A DNA stretch of 64,000 nucleotides from Ketogulonicigenium robustum (GTDB taxonomy: Bacteria; Pseudomonadota; Alphaproteobacteria; Rhodobacterales; Rhodobacteraceae): the NCBI RefSeq assembly GCF_002117445.1, contig NZ_CP019937.1:807501-871500 (forward strand), read 5' to 3'. Under the pieces are notes generated by a model. The model searched no databases. It worked only from the letters and a program-made list of their open reading frames with translations, and had not been told where the DNA came from. Positions 36,228 to 45,205 of the stretch are shown in pieces; within the stretch, counting starts at the first letter, position 1; each line of letters begins with the position of its first letter. The translations under genes were made by a program, and so were the position numbers.

Positions 36228-37586
36228 ATGAGCCCGACAATGAGCCACAGCCTCAGCAAGGCCATGAAAATCGCGATCGTCGACGACGAAAAAGATATGC
36301 GGCAGTCGATCAGTCAATGGCTTGCGCTGTCGGGGTTCGATACCGAAACCTACGCCAGCGCAGAAGAAGCGCTGAAAGCCATTGGGCCGGATTTTCCGGG
36401 TATCGTGGTCAGCGATGTGCGCATGCCCGGCATGGACGGGATGCAGTTTTTGAAAAAACTGCGCGGGGTGGATTCGGCGCTGCCGGTCATCATGATCACC
36501 GGGCACGGCGATGTGCCGATGGCGGTCGAGGCAATGCGGATTGGCGCCTTCGACTTTCTGGAAAAGCCGTTCAACCCCGACCGGATGACCGAGCTGGCCA
36601 AGAAGGCCACGCAGAACCGCCGCCTGACGCTGGACGCCCGCGCCCTGCGCCGCGAGTTGTCCGACCCGACCGCGCTGATGAATAAGCTGATCGGCTCGAG
36701 CCCCGCCATGCAGCGGCTGAAGGAAGACATTCTTGACTTGGGGCAGGCCGATGGCCATGTGCTGATCGACGGTGAAACCGGCACAGGCAAAACCTTGGTC
36801 GCACACGCGCTGCATGCGGTTTCGGCGCGCGCCAGCCGTAAGTTCGTGCTGCTGTCCTGTGCGGCGTTTGATGAAGAAACGCTCAGCCGCCGTCTGTTTG
36901 GCCCCGCCGCCGAGGACGAGCCGATCCCCGCGCTGGAGGAAGCCCGTGGCGGCACGTTGGTGCTGGAGGATGTCGAGGCACTGTCGCAGCCCCTGCAAGC
37001 GCGCTTGCTGACCGCAATTAATGAACAGGGCATACCGGGCGAGACGCGGATCGTCGCGATCTGTAACCTGCAAGAGCAGGGCAAGACCTGCGAGGATGTG
37101 CTGCGGCCCGATCTGTTCTACCGCTTGGCCGCGCTGCGCATTACCGTGCCGCCGCTGCGCGCGCGCGGGGAAGACATTTTGACGCTGTTCTCGCGCTTGT
37201 CCGAACAGTTCGCGGACGAATATGGCTGCGAAGCGCCGACCGTCACCGCGCAAGAGGCCGCGCAGATATTGCAAGCGCCGTGGCCGGGCAACGTGCGCCA
37301 ACTGATTAACGTGGCCGAACGCGCTGTGCTGCAATCGCGCCGCGGGGCGGGGACAATTTCGTCGCTGCTGATGAGCGATACCGCCGAAGATGGCCGGCCC
37401 GCAATTACGACCGAAGGCAAGCCGCTGAAGGAGTTCGTCGACGCTTTCGAGCGGATGCTGATCGACAATACCATGCGCCGCCATCGCGGCTCGATCGCGG
37501 CGGTCATGGACGAGCTGTGCCTACCGCGCCGCACGCTGAACGAAAAAATGGCCAAATACGGCCTGCAGCGCAGCGATTACCTTTAA
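36228..37586 (+). CDS. dctD: DctD-like response regulator with a degenerate sigma-54 ATPase domain
   Basis: 452 residues: receiver domain (phosphoacceptor D63, conserved K113), AAA domain and a Fis-type helix-turn-helix at the C-terminus (RGSIAAVMDELCLPRRTLNEKM). Walker A GETGTGKT (182-189) is intact. The GAFTGA loop that contacts sigma-54 is missing: between ELFG-like RRLFG (about 221-225) and EEARGGTL (237-244) there is only a short PAAEDEPIPAL. Walker B reads LVLEDV where family members have LFLDE. It may therefore not activate sigma-54 promoters. GAGAGG precedes the ATG at 36228; a TTG frame start upstream was not chosen. Confidence 0.88.
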   Translation: MSPTMSHSLSKAMKIAIVDDEKDMRQSISQWLALSGFDTETYASAEEALKAIGPDFPGIVVSDVRMPGMDGMQFLKKLRGVDSALPVIMITGHGDVPMAVEAMRIGAFDFLEKPFNPDRMTELAKKATQNRRLTLDARALRRELSDPTALMNKLIGSSPAMQRLKEDILDLGQADGHVLIDGETGTGKTLVAHALHAVSARASRKFVLLSCAAFDEETLSRRLFGPAAEDEPIPALEEARGGTLVLEDVEALSQPLQARLLTAINEQGIPGETRIVAICNLQEQGKTCEDVLRPDLFYRLAALRITVPPLRARGEDILTLFSRLSEQFADEYGCEAPTVTAQEAAQILQAPWPGNVRQLINVAERAVLQSRRGAGTISSLLMSDTAEDGRPAITTEGKPLKEFVDAFERMLIDNTMRRHRGSIAAVMDELCLPRRTLNEKMAKYGLQRSDYL

Positions 37587-38043
37587 GATGAATTCTGCGG
37601 CGTTTGGCAACCTTGGGTTGATTTGCCGCAGAATATGATTGTGCTGTGACAAGTATTGTCATTAAGGTGAGTAAGAGGATTGGAAGCGCCACGCATGTTG
37701 GGTGCTTTGATCCCGCCGATGGAATTTCTGCCCCGATGTGGCCCCGTTGTAGGGCCCCGGGTGCAGGTGTAATGTCCCGCAAGGGATGCGATTTACTCTG
37801 TCTGGTGCCACAGGCGTCGGGCAGGGATGTTAATGGCAGGCGCCGTAGCGCGCCGCGCCAAGGTAGTAACGCAATGGGCTATGTGCCGCGGGAAAGCGAT
37901 CGGATGCGGGGGGCTTTGGGCCTGTCTCGCGCCTTGAATCGCGCGACGCGGGGCCCGCTTGCCCCAGAAAGATGCGCAAGGCCTGCCGGTGTCGTGGGGC
38001 TAAGCCCCGCCGCGGCGGTAATGTCGGCGCACGAACGGAAACA
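37587..38043. other. Long leader region upstream of rne
   Basis: 457 bases with no gene I can support. It starts with a strong stem-loop (37592-37634) and otherwise is moderately GC-rich without a good reading frame. RNase E genes often have long 5' untranslated regions through which the enzyme autoregulates; this region probably contains that leader and the rne promoter. I cannot place the promoter with confidence. Confidence 0.5.
37592..37634 (+). repeat. Inverted repeat forming a nested stem-loop after dctD
   Basis: ATTCTGCGGC at 37592-37601 pairs perfectly with 37625-37634; inside it CAACC (37608-37612) pairs with GGTTG (37616-37620) around a three-base loop. It begins five bases after the dctD stop and has no T tract behind it. 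It could end the dctBD transcript or shape the rne leader. Confidence 0.55.
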
Positions 38044-40740
38044 ATGTCAAAGAAAATGCTTATCGATGCCACCCACGCGGAGGAAACCCGCGTCGTGGTG
38101 GTCGACGGAAACAAGGTCGAGGATTTCGACTTTGAGCGCGCCGCAAAGCGCCAACTTTCGGGAAATATCTATCTCGCCAAAGTAACGCGGGTCGAACCGT
38201 CGCTGCAGGCCGCGTTTGTGGATTACGGTGGCAACCGCCACGGGTTCTTGGCCTTCTCGGAAATCCACCCCAGCTATTACCAGATTCCGGTTGCCGACCG
38301 CGAGGCGCTGCTGGCCGAAGAAATGGCCGACGCGCGCGAGGATGACGACGACGCCGCATCCGGCGACGACAATGCTGCGCCCGCCGCCGAAGAAAAGTCG
38401 GGCCGTGGCCGCCGCGTGCGCCGTAGTCGCACCGGCAACCGCGCCGCGGCCGCACTCACCGATGCTGTCGCAACGCAAGACGTTGCACCTGACGTCGTTG
38501 CCGACGATGCCGCCGTGCCGGGTATGGAAGTTATTGATCTGGAAGCGCCAACTGACGACCCCGACGAGGGGCTGTCGCCGATGGTCACCGTGGTGGAAAC
38601 ACCCGTTGAGACCCCTGCTTCCGACGAGGATGCTGGCGACGAGAGTGCTGCGGCTGACCCGGCCCACGAGGTCGAAACGCTGACTTCGGACGATAGCGAC
38701 GAAGTGCGCCCGGCACGTAAGGTGCGGATGCGTCGCTATAAAATCCAAGAAGTGATCAAAGTGCGCCAAGTGATGTTGGTGCAGATTGTCAAGGAAGAGC
38801 GCGGCAACAAAGGCGCAGCGCTGACGACTTATCTGTCGCTGGCCGGCCGTTATTGCGTCTTGATGCCCAACACAGCGCGCGGCGGTGGCATCAGCCGCAA
38901 GATCACCAACGTCGCCGACCGCAAGAAGCTGAAAGAAATCGCGCACGAGCTGGAAGTCCCGCAAGGCGCGGGTCTGATCATCCGCACCGCCGGATCGCAG
39001 CGCACCAAGGCCGAGATCAAACGCGACTACGAATACCTGATGCGCGTTTGGGAGCAGATCCGCGAATTGACGCTGGGCTCGCACGCGCCGGCCAAGATTT
39101 ATGAAGAAGGCGACCTGATCAAACGCTCGATCCGCGATTTGTATTCGGCGGAAATCGACGAGGTTATCGTCGAGGGCGACGAAGGCTTCCGCGTGGCCTA
39201 CGATTTCATGAAAATGATGATGCCGGGGCAAGAGCGTTCGGTCATCCATTACCGCGAAGCGATGCCGCTGTTCGCGCGCTATCAGGTCGAAGGCTACCTT
39301 GGCGGGATGTTCAACCCCGTCGTGCAGCTGCCGTCGGGCGGGTATATCGTGATCGGCGTGACCGAAGCGCTGGTGGCGATTGACGTCAACTCGGGGCGGG
39401 CGACCAAGGAAGGCTCGATCGAACAGACGGCGACCAAGACCAACTTGGAGGCCGCAGACGAGATCGCGCGCCAGCTGCGCCTGCGTGACTTGGCAGGTCT
39501 GATCGTGATCGACTTCATCGACATGGACGAGCGTAAGAACAACGCTGCCGTCGAAAAACGCTTCCGCGACAAGCTGAAGAATGACCGCGCGCGCATCCAA
39601 GTCGGCCGCATCTCTGGCTTCGGTCTGCTGGAGATGAGCCGTCAGCGTCTGCGTCCGGGTATGATCGAGGCGACGACCCAGCCGTGCAGCCATTGCCACG
39701 GCACGGGCCTGCTGCGGTCGGATGACAACTTGGGCCTGACGATCATTCGCCAGCTTGAGGAAGAGGGCGTCCGTGGGCGCTGTAAGGAAGTGGTCGTTCA
39801 TGCGCCGATTGGTATCGTGAACTTCTTGATGAACCAGAAACGCGAGCATATCGCCGGCATCGAGCAGCGTTACGGCATGGCTGTGCGCGTCGAGGCTGAC
39901 ATCACGTTGGTATCGCCCGACTATTCGATCGAAAAACTGAAAGCTGCGACGCGCGTAGTTCCGGTTGCAACCGCGCCGGTCGTTTTGGCCGGAACCGCTG
40001 ATCTGATGGAAGAGGCGACGGTCGTCGACGACACCCCTGAGGAAGAAGTGATCGCCGCGCCCGAAGTTGTCGCTGACGTAACCCCTGAGGCCGAGGATGA
40101 TCGCCCGCGCAAGAAGCGCCGTCGTCGTCGTCGTCGTCGCGGGAATGGCGAGGGCTTGGCCACGACCGATGCCGCCGAGGGCGATGATGATGGTGACGAC
40201 GATAGCGATGACGAGGTTGTCGTCGCTGCTGAAACGGTCGCCGATGTAGAGCCCGCAGCTGTGGAGGAGGCTGCCACGGTGGACTCCGTAGTTGAGGCTG
40301 AAGCGCCCGCCGAGATCGTGGCGGAAAAGCCGAAGCGTCGCACGCGAAAGAAGGCTGTGACAGAAGCCGCACCGGAAGCCGTTACCGAGGCACCTGCTGA
40401 GGCAACACCCGAAGCGCCTGTAGAGGCAGAAAAGCCGAAGCGTCGTTCGCGCAAGAAGGCCGTAGCTGAAGAAGCCGCGACCGTGACCGAGGCGGATGCG
40501 CCTGTTGCAGAGGCTGAAGCTACGCCAAAGCCGCGCCGCACACGCAAAAAGCCCGTTGTGGTTGAAGCGGTGACCGAAGCCGCGCCCGAGACACCGGTGG
40601 TCGAAACGGCACCTGTGGTGGCCGAGGTCACCTTCGAGCCAGTGGCTTCCGCTGCACCAGAGGCGGAACCCGCAGAAAAAGCGGTCGCTGCTGACGAGCC
40701 AAGCGCCCCGAAGCGCTCCGGCTGGTGGAGCAAGAAATAA
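38044..40740 (+). CDS. rne: Ribonuclease E
   Basis: 898 residues. Essential endonuclease for mRNA decay and rRNA/tRNA processing. The S1 domain (starting about residue 35) is interrupted by a long acidic/alanine-rich insert (about 100-230), known for alphaproteobacterial RNase E, before it resumes at RRYKIQEVIKVRQVM. The catalytic region has VAIDVNSGRAT (about 445) and LIVIDFIDM (about 487), and the zinc link CSHCHGTG lies near 547. The C-terminal third is disordered, with an arginine tract (KKRRRRRRRR) and EKPKRRTRKK-type repeats that probably bind RNA and degradosome partners. A clear terminator follows. Confidence 0.95.
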   Translation: MSKKMLIDATHAEETRVVVVDGNKVEDFDFERAAKRQLSGNIYLAKVTRVEPSLQAAFVDYGGNRHGFLAFSEIHPSYYQIPVADREALLAEEMADAREDDDDAASGDDNAAPAAEEKSGRGRRVRRSRTGNRAAAALTDAVATQDVAPDVVADDAAVPGMEVIDLEAPTDDPDEGLSPMVTVVETPVETPASDEDAGDESAAADPAHEVETLTSDDSDEVRPARKVRMRRYKIQEVIKVRQVMLVQIVKEERGNKGAALTTYLSLAGRYCVLMPNTARGGGISRKITNVADRKKLKEIAHELEVPQGAGLIIRTAGSQRTKAEIKRDYEYLMRVWEQIRELTLGSHAPAKIYEEGDLIKRSIRDLYSAEIDEVIVEGDEGFRVAYDFMKMMMPGQERSVIHYREAMPLFARYQVEGYLGGMFNPVVQLPSGGYIVIGVTEALVAIDVNSGRATKEGSIEQTATKTNLEAADEIARQLRLRDLAGLIVIDFIDMDERKNNAAVEKRFRDKLKNDRARIQVGRISGFGLLEMSRQRLRPGMIEATTQPCSHCHGTGLLRSDDNLGLTIIRQLEEEGVRGRCKEVVVHAPIGIVNFLMNQKREHIAGIEQRYGMAVRVEADITLVSPDYSIEKLKAATRVVPVATAPVVLAGTADLMEEATVVDDTPEEEVIAAPEVVADVTPEAEDDRPRKKRRRRRRRRGNGEGLATTDAAEGDDDGDDDSDDEVVVAAETVADVEPAAVEEAATVDSVVEAEAPAEIVAEKPKRRTRKKAVTEAAPEAVTEAPAEATPEAPVEAEKPKRRSRKKAVAEEAATVTEADAPVAEAEATPKPRRTRKKPVVVEAVTEAAPETPVVETAPVVAEVTFEPVASAAPEAEPAEKAVAADEPSAPKRSGWWSKK

Positions 40741-40743
40741 GAG

Positions 40744-40770
40744 AAGGGGCCGAAAGGCCCCTTTTTTCTT
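40744..40770 (+). terminator. Rho-independent terminator of rne
   Basis: AAGGGGCC (40744-40751), a GAAA tetraloop and the complement 40756-40763, followed by a T-rich run. Starts four bases after the rne stop. Confidence 0.9.
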
Positions 40771-41348
40771 GTCCGTGTATAGCGCTGGCATCGGTTTGAG
40801 AGGGTGAATGAAGCCGGTCTTACATACTTTGCAGCTTAGAGAAGGCTGGTTTTACAGCACGGTTAACCGCAAAACGCAGAAGCTGCGCTGAACCGTATCG
40901 GTGCGCTCACCTGCGATTTATGAGCCATTCCGGGGAGGTGCGAGGCGGGCATGTTATCGCACTTACGGCCTGAGCGGCTGACTTTAGCGATGTTTTCGAG
41001 GCTGTCATACTGAGTTGGTTAGATGCTTGTTAGGCGCGTTCCACGCTATGGCCATGCGTGAACTTGATTACACGCTAGATGTGACCGTCTCGGGCTGCCC
41101 TGTATGACGGCGGCAGACGACAAGACTTTTTAAACGGTCATCTGTGTGAGCGTGACGCACAGCGTGCGCGGTAAAGATCGCTGCGACGCTTGCAACGGAT
41201 CGCTGCGCCAAAAGCAACGCACTGCATGAGCGATCCACTCGCTTGCCGACCACCACAAACGCACCCCCACAGCCGTAGATTCTAGCTGTTCTTTGAAACG
41301 CATGTATCAATAGATGCGCGGTAGATGCTCTCTGGCGGTGAACTTCCG
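40764..41348. other. Geneless region between rne and lexA
   Basis: 585 bases with no protein gene or known RNA that I can recognise. I looked for RNase P RNA, tmRNA and 6S RNA hallmarks and found none. Base and codon patterns differ from the flanks. It contains a palindrome CGGTTAACCG (40860-40869), a direct repeat GATCGCTGCG (41176-41185 and 41198-41207), and the hexamer TAGATG four times (41020, 41076, 41311, 41322). A decayed gene or mobile element remnant is possible. Confidence 0.4.
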
Positions 41349-42014
41349 TTAGTAGTTACGAATAAGCCCCACCAAACGCCCCTGAACGCGTACGCGTGAT
41401 TCCGGCAGCATGCGGGTCTCATAAGCGGGGTTCGCCGCTTCCAGCGCGATCATGCCGTTTTGGCGGCGAAAACGCTTCAGTGTCGCTTCGCTTTCGTCCA
41501 CAAGTGCGACGACGACGTCGCCGTTGGTTGCAACATCAGCGTGCCGAATAACGACAATATCGCCGTCGTTGATGCCGATGCCGATCATGGAATCGCCCTG
41601 CACCTCTAGCGCATAGTGGTTGCCGTTGCCGATCATGCCATGGGGCACAGCGACTTGGTGCGAGACTTCGGAAATGGCGGCAATGGGGACGCCGGCGGCA
41701 ATGCGGCCCATCACATCGACCTCGATCGCGCCGATATGCGCGGGAACATCAATGGGGGCTGCAGGGCGGCGCACCGCAGCATTGGCCTTGGCTGTCAGAT
41801 TTTCCGGCATACGCACGACTTCCAGCGCGCGGGCGCGGTGGGCAAGGCGACGGATGAAGCCCCGTTCCTCCAATGCGGTAATCAAGCGGTGGATGCCCGA
41901 TTTCGACTTGAGGTCGAGCGCCTCTTTCATCTCTTCGAACGAGGGGGGGACGCCTGTCGTTTTTACGCGCTGATCGATGAATTCCAGTAGCTCAAGCTGC
42001 TTACGCGTCAGCAT
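41349..42014 (-). CDS. lexA: SOS repressor LexA
   Basis: 221 residues. N-terminal winged helix (about 1-65, [12 protein letters not shown] and [20 protein letters not shown]) and a C-terminal S24 peptidase domain: autocleavage bond A107-G108 in RIAAGVPIA, catalytic S142 in [11 protein letters not shown] and K180 in EATLKRF. An ATG 30 bases upstream is also in frame, but the ATG at 42012-42014 is preceded by GGGGGAA at good spacing and gives the normal N-terminus. A GTTC-N7-GTTC box lies 33-47 bases upstream. Last gene of the trp-moa unit by direction, probably with its own promoter. Confidence 0.97.
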   Translation of the reverse strand: MLTRKQLELLEFIDQRVKTTGVPPSFEEMKEALDLKSKSGIHRLITALEERGFIRRLAHRARALEVVRMPENLTAKANAAVRRPAAPIDVPAHIGAIEVDVMGRIAAGVPIAAISEVSHQVAVPHGMIGNGNHYALEVQGDSMIGIGINDGDIVVIRHADVATNGDVVVALVDESEATLKRFRRQNGMIALEAANPAYETRMLPESRVRVQGRLVGLIRNY

Positions 42015-42046
42015 ATTGTTCCCCCGCGAACAGATGTTTGACATTT

Positions 42047-42061
42047 GTTCTGACGGTGTTC
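42047..42061 (-). promoter_or_regulatory. LexA (SOS) box before lexA
   Basis: GTTC at 42047-42050, seven bases, GTTC at 42058-42061: an exact match to the alphaproteobacterial direct-repeat SOS box. It lies 33 bases upstream of the lexA start, as expected for autoregulation. Confidence 0.82.
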
Positions 42062-42087
42062 GTGCTTTGTGTCAATCCAGCAGAAAG

Positions 42088-43266
42088 CTAAAAGGCAATG
42101 AAATCTACGAGATCACCCACCTTTGCCGGCGGCGCGGCGATGGGGCGGACAATCACGCCATCGGCTGCCGCCAGCAGGCTTTGCAGGTTGCTTTCTTGGC
42201 TGCGCACAGGCGTGACGCCATCGGGACCGGTGAACACACGCATATAGTGCTGCCGGTTTCCGTTTGCGGGCAGGTCGGCGGCAAGGCGGACCTTTTGGGT
42301 CGGCAGCGGGGCAGCATCAAGGCCGCTCATCACCGATAGCAGCGGCAGGATGAATACCATCGTGCAAATCTGGGCGGATACGGGGTTGCCGGGCAGGCCG
42401 ATGAACACAGCATCCCCCATCTTGCCTGCCATCAGCGGTTTGCCCGGCTGCAACGCAATCCGGTGGAAGTCGATCTCGGCCCCCATTGCGCGCGCTGTGG
42501 GCGCAATCAGGTCGTGATCGCCCACCGATGCGCCGCCGATGGTGATAATCAGATCGGCGCCCGCGGCGGCGTCAAATGCGGCGCGAATGGACGGCGCGTT
42601 GTCGCGCGCTATGGGCAGCCGCTGCGCGATGGCACCGGCTTGTTCGACCATTGCGGCCACCGCCAAATCGCCCGAAGCGACGATCTGGTCGGGCCCCGCA
42701 TGCGCGCCGATCTGCACCAGCTCGTCCCCGCCGGGAATGATGGCGACGCGCGGGCGGCGGTGGCAGCGCACCGTCGCGGCGTTCATGGATGCCAGTAAGC
42801 CCAGGTCGGCAGGGCGCAGCGGGCGGCGCGGGAAGTAAGTTGAACCCGCCTGAAAATCGTCGCCCTGCGCGCGGACGAAGCGGCTGCTTTGATCGTCGGT
42901 AATGGTAATCGTGTCGCCCGCGCGGCTGACATCCTCTTGCGGGATGACGCGGTGCGCGCCGTCGGGCAGGGGCGCGCCGGTGAAAATGCGCACCGCCGTG
43001 CCCGCATGGACAGAACCCGCAAAGCGCTGCCCCGCAGCGGATTCGCCGATCACCAGCAGGCTGTCACCGCGCGCGGCGCCGTCTGCCACGGCATAGCCAT
43101 CCATGCTGGAGGTGGAAAACGGGGGCTGGTCGCGGTCGGCCACCGCCGCGCTGGCCATAACGCGGCCAAGGGCGTCGGGCAGGGCGACATCTTCGGGGGG
43201 CAGTGCGGCACCAAGGCGCAAGATGCGCGCCAGCGCCTCGTCCACGGGCAGCAGTGCGGGTTTCAT
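42088..43266 (-). CDS. moeA: Molybdopterin molybdenumtransferase
   Basis: 392 residues. Inserts molybdate into adenylylated molybdopterin. Recognised by [43 protein letters not shown] and GLPGNPVSA. The start overlaps the moaC stop by four bases (ATGA). It lies in the tightly packed trpG-trpD-ung-trpC-moaC-moeA series, a mix of tryptophan and molybdenum-cofactor genes. Confidence 0.96.
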   Translation of the reverse strand: MKPALLPVDEALARILRLGAALPPEDVALPDALGRVMASAAVADRDQPPFSTSSMDGYAVADGAARGDSLLVIGESAAGQRFAGSVHAGTAVRIFTGAPLPDGAHRVIPQEDVSRAGDTITITDDQSSRFVRAQGDDFQAGSTYFPRRPLRPADLGLLASMNAATVRCHRRPRVAIIPGGDELVQIGAHAGPDQIVASGDLAVAAMVEQAGAIAQRLPIARDNAPSIRAAFDAAAGADLIITIGGASVGDHDLIAPTARAMGAEIDFHRIALQPGKPLMAGKMGDAVFIGLPGNPVSAQICTMVFILPLLSVMSGLDAAPLPTQKVRLAADLPANGNRQHYMRVFTGPDGVTPVRSQESNLQSLLAAADGVIVRPIAAPPAKVGDLVDFIAF

Positions 43267-43736
43267 TCTAGTTCGATCCGCCCCGATTTGCCGCCTTCTT
43301 TCAGGCGCAGGCGGACTTGCCCGATCACCATACCACGATCGACAGCTTTCAGCATGTCGTAGATGGTCAGCCCCGCGACCGATACGGCGGTCAAGGCCTC
43401 CATCTCGACGCCGGTGCGGGCGTTGGTGCGGACGGTCACGGTGATGCGCACGCCGGGCAAGGCGACGTCTATGTCCAGATCCACGGCAACCTTGGCCAGC
43501 GGCAGGGGGTGGCATAGCGGGATCAGGTCGGCGGTGCGTTTCGCGCCCATGATGGCGGCAAGGCGCGCTGTGCCCAGCACGTCGCCCTTTGCCGCTGTTC
43601 CGGCTTGCACCAGTGCCAGCGTTTCGGGCAGCATGGTCACGGTGCCCTCGGCCACGGCGGTGCGGGTGGTGATGTCTTTGCCTGACACATCCACCATATG
43701 CGCGCGGCCGCTTTCGTCAAAGTGGTTCAGCATCAC
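43263..43736 (-). CDS. moaC: Cyclic pyranopterin monophosphate synthase
   Basis: 157 residues. With MoaA it makes cyclic pyranopterin monophosphate, the first molybdenum-cofactor intermediate. Conserved [28 protein letters not shown], and [25 protein letters not shown] are intact. Two adjacent ATGs at the start (43736 and 43733) are possible; the frame overlaps trpC by four bases. Confidence 0.97.
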   Translation of the reverse strand: MMLNHFDESGRAHMVDVSGKDITTRTAVAEGTVTMLPETLALVQAGTAAKGDVLGTARLAAIMGAKRTADLIPLCHPLPLAKVAVDLDIDVALPGVRITVTVRTNARTGVEMEALTAVSVAGLTIYDMLKAVDRGMVIGQVRLRLKEGGKSGRIELE

Positions 43737-44539
43737 GCATTCTCGCCCAGATAGGGGTTTGCCAGCAGCGCGCGCGTAGCGGCTGCGACATCGTCCTGCC
43801 GCATCAGGCTTTCGCCGACCAGAAAACTGCGCGCGCCAAAGCGGGCGATGTCGGCCATGTCGGCGGGGGTGAAGATACCCGATTCTGCGACGATGATACG
43901 GTCGGGGGGCACCATGCGGGCAAGGCAGCGGGTGGTGTCCAGCGTCACCTCGAATGTCTGTAGGTTACGGTTGTTGATGCCCATCAGCGACGATTTCAAG
44001 TGGGTCGCGCGTTCCAGCTCGGCCTCGTCATGCACCTCGATCAGCACATCCATGCCCCAATCCAGCGCGGCGGCCTCCAACTCGGCGGCTTGGCTGTCGC
44101 TGACCGATGCCATAATGATCAGGATGCAGTCGGCCCCCAGCGCGCGCGATTCCGCGACCTGATAGGTGTCATAGAGGAAGTCTTTACGCAGCGCTGGCAA
44201 GGCCACAGCATCGCGGGCTGCCGTCAGAAACCCATCTTCACCCTGAAAGCTGGGCATGTCGGTCAGCACCGAAAGACAAGCGGCTCCGCCGTCCTCATAA
44301 GCTTTGGCCAGCGCAGGCGGATCGAAGTCTGGCCGGATCAAGCCTTTGGATGGGCTCGCTTTTTTGATCTCGGCAATCAGCCCGTATCCCTCAATCGAGG
44401 CGCGCCTCAGCGCATCGGCAAAGCCGCGCGGGGCGCTGGCGGCGCGGGCGCGGGCCTCGATCTCGGCCAGGGGGGTGGCGGCTTTGCGGGCGGCTACATC
44501 CTCAAGCTTATAGGCTTTGATCTTGTCCAGAATGTTCAT
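43733..44539 (-). CDS. trpC: Indole-3-glycerol phosphate synthase
   Basis: 268 residues, a single-domain TIM barrel (not fused to TrpF). Closes the indole ring from Cd[22 protein letters not shown] (catalytic lysines), [27 protein letters not shown] and [12 protein letters not shown] are diagnostic. Separated from trpD by ung, which is unusual. Overlaps moaC by four bases. Confidence 0.97.
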   Translation of the reverse strand: MNILDKIKAYKLEDVAARKAATPLAEIEARARAASAPRGFADALRRASIEGYGLIAEIKKASPSKGLIRPDFDPPALAKAYEDGGAACLSVLTDMPSFQGEDGFLTAARDAVALPALRKDFLYDTYQVAESRALGADCILIIMASVSDSQAAELEAAALDWGMDVLIEVHDEAELERATHLKSSLMGINNRNLQTFEVTLDTTRCLARMVPPDRIIVAESGIFTPADMADIARFGARSFLVGESLMRQDDVAAATRALLANPYLGENA

Positions 44540-44557
44540 GGCACCCCCCCTTCGTGG

Positions 44558-45205
44558 TCAGCTTTCCCAAGTGATGGCCTGTTCGCCGCGCGCGCGCAAC
44601 CAATCATTCACCGCCGAAAACGGTCGCGAGCCGAAGAAGCCCCGCCGTGCCGAAAGGGGCGATGGATGCGCGCTGCGTAAAATAAGATGGTCGCCCGCCG
44701 CAATATGCGGGGCGAAACCCTGCGCATGATTGCCCCACAACACGAAAGCCGTCGGGCGTTGGCTGGCGCGGGCCAGCACGTCGGCGGTCAACCTGTCCCA
44801 GCCAAGGCGGGCATGCGCGCCAGCCTCGCCCGCAGGGACGGTGAGTGCGGTGTTGAGCAGCAGCACGCCTTGGCGGGCCAGATGGGTCAAGTCGCCATCG
44901 ACCGGCGCATGGCCGATGTCGGCCTGCATCTCGGCATAGATATTGCGCAGCGATCGCGGCAGGGCTTGGCCCTTGGCGACCGAAAACGCCAAGCCCATGC
45001 CGTCGCCGGGGGTCGGGTAGGGGTCTTGCCCCAAAATCACCACGCGGACGGCACTGGGGGGCGTCAGCTCCAGCGCGGCAAAGCGCATGTCTGCGGGCGG
45101 CAGGATCTGGCGGGGATCGGCGGCAACGGCAGCGCTGATGCGCGGCCAGTCAGCGGTGAAGAACGGCAGATCTTGCCAGCCGTTTTGCGGGATGGGCGTT
45201 GTCAT
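44558..45205 (-). CDS. ung: Uracil-DNA glycosylase
   Basis: 215 residues, family 1. Removes uracil from DNA. The catalytic water-activating GQDPYPTPG and the [18 protein letters not shown] segment are conserved, and [16 protein letters not shown] is typical. It overlaps the trpD stop by four bases and ends 18 bases before the trpC start, so it is embedded in the trp unit and should be co-transcribed with it. Confidence 0.96.
   Translation of the reverse strand: MTTPIPQNGWQDLPFFTADWPRISAAVAADPRQILPPADMRFAALELTPPSAVRVVILGQDPYPTPGDGMGLAFSVAKGQALPRSLRNIYAEMQADIGHAPVDGDLTHLARQGVLLLNTALTVPAGEAGAHARLGWDRLTADVLARASQRPTAFVLWGNHAQGFAPHIAAGDHLILRSAHPSPLSARRGFFGSRPFSAVNDWLRARGEQAITWES

Noticed and set aside
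36042-37484. A 480-codon minus-strand frame opposite dctD
   Set aside because: Same reason: antisense to a gene with clear receiver, AAA and helix-turn-helix segments.
38047-40791. A 914-codon open frame on the strand opposite rne
   Set aside because: It mirrors nearly all of rne and its predicted protein is low-complexity. Long antisense frames are expected opposite high-GC genes with strong third-position bias; rne itself is beyond doubt.
41019-41040. GTTAGATGC and GTTAGGCG, resembling integron attC core sites
   Set aside because: No matching left-hand core, no imperfect palindrome of attC size, no integrase or cassette array nearby; a chance short match is more likely.
41068-41310. An 80-codon minus-strand frame in the rne-lexA gap
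   Set aside because: No plausible ribosome site, no recognisable family and atypical composition. I describe the region as geneless instead.
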